Below are positions 6,158-12,284 of a DNA stretch of 27,843 nucleotides, in pieces. The notes beneath the pieces are model-generated. The model ran no database searches. It had not been told where the DNA came from and worked only from the letters and a program-made list of their open reading frames with translations. This DNA comes from Paracoccaceae bacterium (GTDB lineage: Bacteria; Pseudomonadota; Alphaproteobacteria; Rhodobacterales; Rhodobacteraceae), in contig PXES01000086.1 in the NCBI GenBank assembly GCA_003564655.1, forward strand, positions 1 through 27,843. Direction: 5' to 3'. A program made the position numbers and the translations under genes. Numbering within the stretch: position 1 is the stretch's first letter; each line of letters opens with the position of its first letter.

Positions 6158-7308
6158 GCCGGGGCTCCCTTGGCGCGCAGGCTCGCGAAGCGGGGGTATT
6201 GTGCCAGATGCCGGTCGCGGATGATCAGCACCCACAGCACCACGGCGGTTGCCTGATGGGCAATACCCAACTGCCACGGCGCCCCATAGATCACGGTCAC
6301 GATCCCCAGCGCGACCTGCGCGCCCATCACGAGGATCATGGCGTGAAACGCAGACCGCGTGGCGGCATGGGGCGATCTGCGCCCGCGGAGCCACACGATG
6401 AGCGCGAAGATGGCCAGCAGATATCCCGCCTTGCGGTGGATGAACTGCGTCGTCGCCGGGTTCTCGAAGAAATTGGTCCAGACAGGCTGCATCGCGAACA
6501 ATTCGGGCGGGATGAAGACGCCGTTCATCAGTGGCCAGTCAGTGTAGCCCCGCCCCGCATCGATCCCCGCAACCAGCGCGCCGAGGATGATCTGCAGGAA
6601 GGCGAAATGCATCAGCCCCGTGGTCATCGAGAAAAGCCGCCCCTCGCGCGCGCGGCGCGCGGCCATCAGCTCGGCCTCGGGGCGGTTGAGCAGGAACGCA
6701 TACCACGCCAGCAACCCGAGGATGACAAAGGCCAGCCCCAGATGCACGGCAAGGCGGTAAGAGGCCACGGCAACCATCCCCTCGGTCAGCCCCGAGGCGA
6801 CCATCCACCACCCGATCGCCCCCTGCGCGCCGCCCAAAGCGCCCAGCAGCAACATGCGCGGAGTCCAGCCCGGCGGGATCTTGCGCGCGAGCAGAAAGCC
6901 CAGAAAGCCCAGGCCCCAGACCAGCCCGATCACCCGGCCAAGCTGCCGGTGCCCCCATTCCCACCAGTAGATGACCTTGAACTCGTCCAGCGTCATGCCG
7001 CGATTGACGATCTGGTATTGGTCGATCTCGCGGTATTTCTCGAATTCTTCTTGCCACATCTCGGCCGTGTAGGGCGGGATCGCGCCGGTCACGGGCCGCC
7101 ATTCGGTGATCGAGAGGCCCGAGTCGGTCAGCCGCGTCATGCCGCCCACCACGATCATCACGCAGACCAGCGCGAAGAGCGTCAGCATCCACAATCGGAT
7201 CGCGCCGCGCGCGCCCGACCGGGCGCGGTCGATCCCGCCGGGCCGGGCAGCAGGCGCCGCCTTTGCGTTTGGATCGACATCCTCGAAAATGGCGCGTTTT
7301 CTGGCCAT
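6154..7308 (-). CDS. ctaA: Heme A synthase (COX15/CtaA, type 2)
   Basis: A 384-residue polytopic inner-membrane enzyme that oxidises the C8 methyl of heme O to the formyl of heme A for aa3-type cytochrome oxidase. The early motif GGMTRLTDSGLSI (55-67) and the paired-helix histidines within WWEWGHRQLGR, AVHLGLAF, FIHRKAGY and AHQATA are the known heme-binding and family landmarks. The long polar N-terminus and length fit alphaproteobacterial/mitochondrial COX15. The start at 7308 has AGGAG 7 bases upstream. It is the first gene of a coupled pair with the M32 carboxypeptidase. The upstream gene trmJ ends 30 bases away on the same strand and could belong to the same transcript. Confidence 0.95.
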   Translation of the reverse strand: MARKRAIFEDVDPNAKAAPAARPGGIDRARSGARGAIRLWMLTLFALVCVMIVVGGMTRLTDSGLSITEWRPVTGAIPPYTAEMWQEEFEKYREIDQYQIVNRGMTLDEFKVIYWWEWGHRQLGRVIGLVWGLGFLGFLLARKIPPGWTPRMLLLGALGGAQGAIGWWMVASGLTEGMVAVASYRLAVHLGLAFVILGLLAWYAFLLNRPEAELMAARRAREGRLFSMTTGLMHFAFLQIILGALVAGIDAGRGYTDWPLMNGVFIPPELFAMQPVWTNFFENPATTQFIHRKAGYLLAIFALIVWLRGRRSPHAATRSAFHAMILVMGAQVALGIVTVIYGAPWQLGIAHQATAVVLWVLIIRDRHLAQYPRFASLRAKGAPA

Positions 7309-7338
7309 GCGGTGCTCCTGGCAGTGTCGCGCGGCAAG

Positions 7339-8151
7339 CTAGTCGCTGCGCGAGGGCGGTTCAAGCGGCGGCTGTGTCGCAGGCGCCTCGCGCCCGGCCT
7401 CGGCCCCGCGCGCGATCTGGCGCAGCATCCCGTGCAGGGTCTGCACATCCGCGCGCGTCAGCGCCAGCCGCGCCCACATGTTGCGCAGCGCCAGCCGCAT
7501 CGTCGGGGCCTTGGCGGACGGGTGGAAAAAGCCCGCAGCCTCGAGCCGCGCCTCAACATGGTCGCCCAGTTTCTCGCGCTCGATGGCGGTGGCGAAATCG
7601 GTGCCCGCCATCTCGAGCACTTCGGCGGGCGTGTCGGTGTCCGCGCGCGCGAACTCATAGGCCACAAGCAGTACGCATTGCGCGAGGTTGAGCGAATAGA
7701 AGGCCGGGTTGACCGGCACGGTCATGATCGCTTGCGCGCGCGCGACGTCGGGGTTCTCCAGCCCCGCGCGCTCGGGGCCGAACAGCACGGCGACGCGCTT
7801 GCCTGCGGCGCTCAGCGCGCGGGCCTCCTGCATGGCGCGCTCGGGCGTGCGGACAGGCTTGGTCAGCCCGCGCCCGCGCGCGGGGGTGGCATAGACATAA
7901 TCGCAATCGGCAATCGCTTCGGCCACACTGTCGAAATGGCCCGCGCGCTCCAGCACGGGCGAGGCGCCCGAGGCCATCGCCGTGGCGCGCGGGTTGGGCC
8001 AGCCATCGCGCGGGGCGACGACGCGCATCCGCGCGCAGCCGAAATTCAGCATGGCACGGGCGGCGGCGCCGATATTCTCGCCCATCTGGGGGCGCACCAG
8101 CACCATCAGCGGCGTGGGGGCGTCGAACAATGTGTCGTCGAGCGGGGTCAT
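7339..8151 (-). CDS. trmJ: tRNA (cytidine/uridine-32-2'-O)-methyltransferase TrmJ
   Basis: A 270-residue SPOUT-class methyltransferase that uses S-adenosylmethionine to 2'-O-methylate position 32 in the tRNA anticodon loop. The three SpoU-family motifs are present: GENIGAAAR at 24-32, LFGPERAGLEN at 123-133 and NPAFYSLNLAQ at 148-158. These form the trefoil-knot cofactor site. The C-terminal tail is helical, as in TrmJ. The frame is open 42 codons further upstream, but ATG 8151 has AGGAGAGG directly before it and begins where homologues begin. A nested inverted repeat lies at 8182-8228 in the 124-base divergent region shared with the ThiE-like gene. Confidence 0.92.
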   Translation of the reverse strand: MTPLDDTLFDAPTPLMVLVRPQMGENIGAAARAMLNFGCARMRVVAPRDGWPNPRATAMASGASPVLERAGHFDSVAEAIADCDYVYATPARGRGLTKPVRTPERAMQEARALSAAGKRVAVLFGPERAGLENPDVARAQAIMTVPVNPAFYSLNLAQCVLLVAYEFARADTDTPAEVLEMAGTDFATAIEREKLGDHVEARLEAAGFFHPSAKAPTMRLALRNMWARLALTRADVQTLHGMLRQIARGAEAGREAPATQPPLEPPSRSD

Positions 8152-8181
8152 GGCCTCTCCTGCCTGCGCAGGGTCTGTTAC

Positions 8182-8228
8182 CGCCCCGGCAGGGACGCGG
8201 CAAGCGTGGCTTGCCAGAGGCCGGGGCG
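8182..8228. repeat. Nested inverted repeats between trmJ and thiE-like gene
   Basis: Outer arms CGCCCCGGC (8182-8190) and GCCGGGGCG (8220-8228) are perfect 9-base complements. Inside them GGCAAGC (8199-8205) and GCTTGCC (8209-8215) form a second perfect 7-bp stem with a 3-base loop. The whole can fold as one hairpin with an asymmetric internal loop (8 versus 4 bases). It lies 30 bases upstream of trmJ and 47 bases upstream of the ThiE-like gene, so it could be in either leader. Confidence 0.6.
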
Positions 8229-8275
8229 CGCGATATGGCCGGACCGGAAGCCAGCCCCCGAGGACGAGCGCCTGC

Positions 8276-8890
8276 ATGAGCCCCCAGACCCCGCAGATCT
8301 ATCTTATCACACCGCCCGTCCTCGACCCCGAGACGTTCCCGGGCCAGCTTGCCCGGATCTGCGATGCGGTGCCGGTCGCCTGTCTGCGCATGGCGCTGGC
8401 CGCACGGGACGAGGACACGCTGCTGCGCGCGGGCGATGCGCTGCGCGAGGTTGCCCATGCCCGCGACATTCCACTGGTCATCGCCGAACATGTGCTGCTG
8501 GTCGAGCGTCTGGGCCTTGACGGCGTGCATCTGGAAGGGGGCGCGTCGCTGCGCAAGCTGCGCGCGTCTCTGGGTGCGGAGGCGATCATCGGCGCGCATT
8601 GCGGCACCTCGCGCCATGACGGGATCACTGCGGGCGAGGCCGGGGCGGATTATGTGAGCTTCGGCCCGGTCGGCGAAAGCCGTCTGGGCAGCGGCGATCA
8701 AGCCCCGGCAGAGTTGTTCGCCTGGTGGTCCGAGATGATCGAACTGCCGGTCGTGGCCGAGGGGGCGCTGACCCGCAATCTGGTCGAGAGCCTTGCGGCC
8801 GTCACGGATTTCTTCGCCTTTGGAGCGGAAATCTGGTCCGCCGACGACCCGCTGGAGGCGCTGCGCGCGATGACCGCGCCGCTGCGCTAA
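8276..8890 (+). CDS. Thiamine phosphate synthase-like protein (divergent ThiE/TenI fold)
   Basis: A 204-residue TIM-barrel protein of the ThiE/TenI family. DGVHLEGG at 82-89 matches the family DGVHLGQ, and GEAGADYVSFGPVG at 120-133 matches GADYVGFGP. True ThiE joins HMP pyrophosphate and thiazole phosphate to give thiamine phosphate. However, several positions that bind substrate in ThiE are altered. The QLREK-like strand reads CLRMALAAR (36-44), the NDR motif reads AEH (70-72), the PTxTK loop is replaced by ESRLGSG (134-140), and the final IGGI glycine strand reads VAEGAL (160-165). I therefore call it ThiE-like, with activity unproven. ATG 8276 was chosen from family length; the preceding GAGGACGAG is a moderate ribosome binding site. 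Confidence 0.75.
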   Translation: MSPQTPQIYLITPPVLDPETFPGQLARICDAVPVACLRMALAARDEDTLLRAGDALREVAHARDIPLVIAEHVLLVERLGLDGVHLEGGASLRKLRASLGAEAIIGAHCGTSRHDGITAGEAGADYVSFGPVGESRLGSGDQAPAELFAWWSEMIELPVVAEGALTRNLVESLAAVTDFFAFGAEIWSADDPLEALRAMTAPLR

Positions 8891-8962
8891 CGGGTCTCGC
8901 CGTGCCCGTCTGATTTTCGTGGGGGGCTGGAGGGCCTGTCTGGATCTGCTGGCGGGTCCTGG

Positions 8963-9020
8963 CAAAGCGCCCTCGAAGCGTGCCCACCCACCCGCCCTTG
9001 CACGCTTCGAGGGCGCTTTG
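8963..9020 (-). repeat. Intergenic stem-loop repeat, copy A (G-quadruplex loop)
   Basis: A perfect 20-bp stem (arms 8963-8982 and 9001-9020) encloses an 18-base loop. On the minus strand the loop reads CAAGGGCGGGTGGGTGGG, identical to copy B at 12161-12218. It begins 7 bases past the stop codon of olsA on its coding strand and lies 72 bases past the end of the convergent ThiE-like gene. There is no U-tract after the stem, so it is not a textbook terminator. It would fold equally well as RNA in a 3' untranslated region or as extruded DNA. Confidence 0.9.
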
Positions 9021-9027
9021 GGCGTGG

Positions 9028-9855
9028 CTAACAAGGGTTCTCAGCAGTCGTGAGGCCTGCGCGCACGGCCGCCTCGGCCGCAGCGGCAAGCGCCTTGCGC
9101 CCGGGCTGCGCGGCGACATCGATGCTGTCGTGAAAAACGATCTCGGCCCGACCCTGCCGCGCCTGTGCAAGGACTTGCAGGGCATGTGCGCCAAAATCCA
9201 TGTCACCCCACCAGCCATAAAAGCGCGGGTCGCGCTCTTGGGGCGCGTGATAGGTCAGGCTGACCGGTTGCAGGCGCAGATCGGGACCAAGCGCCGGATC
9301 GAGCAGCGCCTGAAACAATGTTGGCTTGAAGGGCAGAAGACGCTGGCCGTCCGAACTGGTGCCTTCGGGGAAGAAGAGCAGCCGCTGCCTCGCACGCAGC
9401 CGCGCACCGAAAAGCGCGGTCTGTGCGCGGGCCTCGCGCCGGTCACGGCGGATGAACAGCGTGCCCGCGACCCGCGCCAGCAGACCGATTCCCGGCCAGC
9501 CCGCCACCTCGGCCTTTGAGACGAAGGTGACCGGTGTGATCGCGTGCAGCGCAAGGATATCGAGCCAGGAGCTGTGATTGCAGACCAGCGCCCCGGCGCC
9601 CCGCAGCGGGCGCCCCGTCACATGCACTGGCAGCCCGAGGATGCGCAGTGTCAGCCAGCAAACAGCCTGCACCACGCGCCCGCTGAGCGGACGGCGCGCC
9701 CGCGCATGCGGATACTCGGCCAGCCGCACCAATGCGTGAACTGCGAGTCCCACCGCGAAGACAAACACCAGCGCCATTGCGCGCAGGCCGATGCGAGGCC
9801 AGGCGCTAGCGGGAATGGGGTCGTTTGGCGGCGGCGTCTCTGACTGCCAGGTCAC
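9028..9855 (-). CDS. olsA: Lyso-ornithine lipid O-acyltransferase (PlsC family)
   Basis: A 275-residue membrane-associated acyltransferase of the PlsC/AGPAT family. The catalytic NHSSWLD (93-99) and the acceptor-binding FPEGTSSDG (162-170) are present, with an N-terminal hydrophobic helix at about 26-45. The gene follows olsB with a GTGA overlap (start GTG 9853-9855, olsB stop 9852-9854). This context makes OlsA the best call: it adds the second acyl chain to lyso-ornithine lipid. In Rhodobacter-type bacteria OlsA can also act as a 1-acylglycerol-3-phosphate acyltransferase. The GTG start is chosen from the overlap; an internal Met at residue 27 is less likely. The large stem-loop repeat copy A lies just past its stop. 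Confidence 0.87.
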   Translation of the reverse strand: MTWQSETPPPNDPIPASAWPRIGLRAMALVFVFAVGLAVHALVRLAEYPHARARRPLSGRVVQAVCWLTLRILGLPVHVTGRPLRGAGALVCNHSSWLDILALHAITPVTFVSKAEVAGWPGIGLLARVAGTLFIRRDRREARAQTALFGARLRARQRLLFFPEGTSSDGQRLLPFKPTLFQALLDPALGPDLRLQPVSLTYHAPQERDPRFYGWWGDMDFGAHALQVLAQARQGRAEIVFHDSIDVAAQPGRKALAAAAEAAVRAGLTTAENPC

Positions 9856-10673
9856 GACGCGCCGCCCGCCCCGCGCTGCGCAAGCGTCTTTGCGGCCCCA
9901 GACAGGGCAGCGGCGTCGAGAATCACGCAGATATCGGTCGTACCGAAGGCGTGATCGACGAAGACCCCCTGCCCGACCATGCCCCCCAGCCGCAGATACC
10001 CCTTGATCAAAGATGGCATCTGCGCCAGCGCGGCACGGCGATCCAGCGCCTCGGGCGGCAGAAGCTCGGGCTGATCTGGCTGACGCGCCTGCGCGCGAAG
10101 CGCAGGCGGGGCAAGGTGGTGATGATGCAGCCAGCTCAGCGCCTGCAGCCAGTCCTGCGGCACTGCGCTGGGGAAACTCGCCGCCCCGAAGAGGATCTCT
10201 ATGCGTCGCGCCACCGCATAGTCGGCCAGAGCCTGCCACATCTGCAGCACCCCCAGCCCGCCGCGATAGGCCGGATCAGTGCAAGACCGCCCCAGTTCCA
10301 GCAACGCCCGACCCGAGGCGCGCAAGGGAGCAAGGTCGAATTCGTCGTCGCAGTAGAATTGCCCCGCCTGCGGTTCACGATCACCCGGCAGAAGCCGATA
10401 GACACCGACAACGTGATTGCCCGCGTCAGGGTCGCGCGCAGTATCCACCAGCAGCAGATGATCGACGAACGGGTCGAAGGCGTCGCGTTCCAGCCCGGCC
10501 TCGTGATCGACCAGCGGCCCCGATCCACCCATCTCGTCGATGAAGACACGGTAACGCAATGCCTGCGCCGCGCGCAGATCGCGGCTGTCGCGTGCCAGCC
10601 TTACGCTCAACGCGGCAGCGCCCTCGCCAGAGGTCGCCTGACCGCCAGACCGGCGCGACGTGCTCACGGACAC
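9852..10673 (-). CDS. olsB: Ornithine-acyl[ACP] N-acyltransferase OlsB
   Basis: A 273-residue GNAT-fold acyltransferase that transfers a 3-hydroxyacyl chain from acyl carrier protein to ornithine, the first step of ornithine-lipid synthesis. The family signature is clear: LRYRVFIDEMGG near 39-50, DPFVDHLLL about 67-75, VVGVYRLLPG about 88-97, ELGRSCTDPAYRGG about 126-139 and a GYLRLGG segment near 225. The start is GTG at 10671-10673; a second GTG six bases on is equally possible, and no ATG is available. Upstream at 10674-10751 is a 78-base gap with an imperfect hairpin (ACCGG/CCGGT) near 10682-10699. olsB and olsA are coupled, and DUF3553 upstream on the same strand may share the transcript. 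Confidence 0.92.
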   Translation of the reverse strand: MSVSTSRRSGGQATSGEGAAALSVRLARDSRDLRAAQALRYRVFIDEMGGSGPLVDHEAGLERDAFDPFVDHLLLVDTARDPDAGNHVVGVYRLLPGDREPQAGQFYCDDEFDLAPLRASGRALLELGRSCTDPAYRGGLGVLQMWQALADYAVARRIEILFGAASFPSAVPQDWLQALSWLHHHHLAPPALRAQARQPDQPELLPPEALDRRAALAQMPSLIKGYLRLGGMVGQGVFVDHAFGTTDICVILDAAALSGAAKTLAQRGAGGAS

Positions 10674-10751
10674 GGCAACGCGACCGGGTTGCCAACCGGT
10701 TGAGACGGAAAGGTCGCGCCACGCTTGCCCGCACGCCCTGGTTGTGCAACG

Positions 10752-10934
10752 CTACAAATCTGCATCCGGAACAAGAACAAGAGGCGTCTGCGCTGCATTA
10801 ATGACCCTTTTACCAGCATCTGCAAAGTTCACCGTGACCCGGTCATCGACCCGGGATTGCACCTGCCCGATCCCCCAGTCCGGGTTCTGCGGGTGGCGGA
10901 CGAACATGCCGGGGGCGAGAACAAGATGGCTCAT
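10752..10934 (-). CDS. DUF3553 domain small protein, 60 aa
   Basis: A 60-residue protein beginning MSHLVLAPGMFVRHP, followed by PDWGIGQVQS and RVTVNFADAGKRVI. This is the DUF3553 pattern, a small beta-rich Tudor/KOW-like fold similar to the C-terminal domain of UvrD-type helicases and to CarD-type RNA-polymerase-binding domains. A nucleic-acid or polymerase-related role is an inference; function is not established here. The start ATG 10932-10934 overlaps the start region of the divergent chpT gene, so each promoter must lie inside the other's coding sequence or transcripts are nearly leaderless. Ribosome binding site is poor. Confidence 0.8.
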   Translation of the reverse strand: MSHLVLAPGMFVRHPQNPDWGIGQVQSRVDDRVTVNFADAGKRVINAAQTPLVLVPDADL

Positions 10935-11597
10935 CCCATGAGGAATACCGCGACCGACGACCAAGCGCAAAGCCCAATCGCGTCGGATGCACTGGCCGCG
11001 CTGGTGGCGTCGCGCATCTGTCATGATCTTGTCAGCCCTATCGGCGCCATCGGCAACGGGCTGGAATTGCTGGAGTTGTCGCAGAGCAACGCGACCCCGG
11101 AAATGGAGATGATCGCCGAGAGCCTGCGTCATGCCAACCTGCGACTGCGCCTGTACCGCCTGGCCTTCGGCACGGCAGGCGACGGCACGCAGATCGGCGC
11201 GGGCGAGATTGGCTCGCTGATCGCCGGGCTGAACGGAACGGGCCGGATCCAGCTTCGCTGGCAGGCGCCGGCTGAGCTTGCGCGCCGACGGGCACGGCTG
11301 GTGTTCCTGCTGATCCTCTGCCTCGAGACGGCGATCCCCTGGGGCGGCGAGATCACGGTAGAGGGGGCCGATGCCGACTGTGTGCTCACGGCGCGGGCCG
11401 AGCGTTTGACCTGCGATGAGGGGACATGGGCGCTGCTGTCCGATACTGGTCAGGCCCAGGGGGCGACCTTGCCCGCCGCCCGCGTGCAGTTCGCCATCGC
11501 GGCCGCCGAATTGCAGGTGCTGGGGCTGCGCATCACACGCGAGACGGGCAGTAGCAGCCTGTCGCTGCGTCTAAGCCCTGCCGCGACGGCCGAGTGA
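10926..11597 (+). CDS. chpT: Histidine phosphotransferase ChpT
   Basis: A 223-residue dimeric phosphotransferase that passes phosphate from the hybrid kinase CckA to the response regulators CtrA and CpdR. In Rhodobacterales this pathway governs motility, gene-transfer-agent release and cell cycle features. The four-helix-bundle motif CHDLVSPIGAIGNGLELL is at 32-49 with phosphorylated His33. The C-terminal half is the degenerate ATPase-like domain of ChpT, lacking the kinase N and G boxes. ATG 10926 has a GGGGGCGAG stretch about 9 bases upstream. ATG 10938 (residue 5) is an alternative that would remove the overlap with the divergent DUF3553 start. CckA and CtrA are not in the window. Confidence 0.88.
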   Translation: MAHPMRNTATDDQAQSPIASDALAALVASRICHDLVSPIGAIGNGLELLELSQSNATPEMEMIAESLRHANLRLRLYRLAFGTAGDGTQIGAGEIGSLIAGLNGTGRIQLRWQAPAELARRRARLVFLLILCLETAIPWGGEITVEGADADCVLTARAERLTCDEGTWALLSDTGQAQGATLPAARVQFAIAAAELQVLGLRITRETGSSSLSLRLSPAATAE

Positions 11598-11616
11598 CCC
11601 TGGCATGAGTGGAAAT

Positions 11617-11645
11617 TTGCCGATTTCTCGGGAAATTGATAACAA
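11617..11645 (+). promoter_or_regulatory. Possible promoter of the small lipoprotein gene
   Basis: TTGCCG (11617-11622) and TAACAA (11640-11645) are separated by 17 bases and lie about 65 bases upstream of the lipoprotein ATG. The -35 is good but the -10 matches only partly, so this is tentative. Confidence 0.3.
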
Positions 11646-11709
11646 GCGCGAGACAAACCAAGCGTAATGACGGTTAAACTCGCACAAGCGAAACTCGAAA
11701 GGAGACTTC

Positions 11710-11982
11710 ATGACCCGACTCGTCCCAGTGACATTCCTCGCCGCTATCCTCGCCCTGTCCGCCTGCCAGATGTCCGAATCCGAGCGCGCTCTCGCGGGTG
11801 GGGTTGCCGGGGCTGCAGGTGGCCTGGCCGTCAGCAACCTGCTCGGTGCCGGCACCAACTGGCGGATCATCGGCACGGTCGCAGGCGCGGCAGCCGGTAC
11901 GCTGCTGGCACGCAACACGGTCACCGGCCAGTGCGCCTATGCGCGCGGTGACGGGACCTATTACGAAGCTCCCTGCCGCTGA
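11710..11982 (+). CDS. Small lipoprotein with glycine-zipper segment, 90 aa
   Basis: A 90-residue exported lipoprotein. The signal peptide (1-18) ends in the lipobox LSAC with lipidated Cys19. Residues about 27-70 form two glycine/alanine-rich stretches (AGGVAGAAGG and GTVAGAAAG), the glycine-zipper pattern of SlyB/Rcp-like or 17-kDa-antigen-like outer-membrane lipoproteins. A short tail with YARGDGTYY and a final cysteine follows. The precise function is unknown; relatives affect envelope integrity. The ATG has AAAGGAG with good spacing (start 11710). It is followed by a strong terminator at 12005-12028, so it is likely a single-gene transcript. Confidence 0.82.
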   Translation: MTRLVPVTFLAAILALSACQMSESERALAGGVAGAAGGLAVSNLLGAGTNWRIIGTVAGAAAGTLLARNTVTGQCAYARGDGTYYEAPCR

Positions 11983-12004
11983 GCGGAGATTCCTGAGACC
12001 GATA

Positions 12005-12028
12005 CAGCCCCGGCCCTCGCCGGGGCTG
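12005..12028 (+). terminator. Intrinsic-type terminator after the lipoprotein gene
   Basis: CAGCCCCGGC and GCCGGGGCTG form a perfect 10-bp stem with a 4-base loop, followed by CATTTC. It begins 22 bases after the lipoprotein stop. Of the 302-base gap 11983-12284, the rest holds only the stem-loop repeat copy B and no supported gene. Confidence 0.7.
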
Positions 12029-12160
12029 CATTTCGACCGCAGGGCCTTTCCCGGCCTGCAAAACAGTGTCTGCGGTCTGCATGTGTGCCCATCGCGCCGG
12101 ATTGCGGCCAAGGGGGTCACTCCCCAATACAGAATCCACCCAAGCCGCTTGCAATGCGAT

Positions 12161-12218
12161 CAAGGCGCCCTCGGGGCGTGCAAGGGCGGGTGGGTGGGCA
12201 CGGCCCGAGGGCGCCCTG
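12161..12218 (+). repeat. Intergenic stem-loop repeat, copy B (G-quadruplex loop)
   Basis: This is the same element as 8963-9020 in opposite orientation. The loop 12181-12198 is identical over all 18 bases. The stem (12161-12180 with 12199-12218) pairs at 18 of 20 positions, with a G-G mismatch (12176/12203) and an A-C mismatch (12163/12216). Compared with copy A, three A-T pairs have become G-C pairs on both sides of the stem. It lies between the convergent lipoprotein and M20 genes, 66 bases past the M20 stop, with the G-rich loop on the lipoprotein's coding strand. Confidence 0.9.
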
Positions 12219-12284
12219 CGCGGACGCCCCCGGATGCGGCAGGTCAGCCGCAGCCATTCCCGACGCAGTCAGACTCAGCCTGAA

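Noticed and set aside
8152..8275. TPP riboswitch before the ThiE-like gene
   Set aside because: The conserved CUGAGA and the ACCUGAUCUGG-type pyrophosphate arm are missing; the nested hairpin has a different layout.
5629..8520. A very long plus-strand open frame running over the M32, ctaA and trmJ genes
   Set aside because: It is antisense to three genes with clear family motifs; the product is rich in Arg, Ala, Pro and His with no domain. High G+C leaves few stops in such shadow frames.
8980..9050. Repeat-derived peptide with CKGGWVG as part of a real protein
   Set aside because: Frames through both repeat copies encode the same short peptide, but this comes from the shared loop sequence in non-coding DNA, not from a conserved protein.
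8963..12218. The two stem-loop repeats as CRISPR or insertion-sequence ends
   Set aside because: There is no spacing pattern, no spacers and no transposase or IS-type target duplication; the two copies are isolated, 3 kb apart and in opposite orientation.
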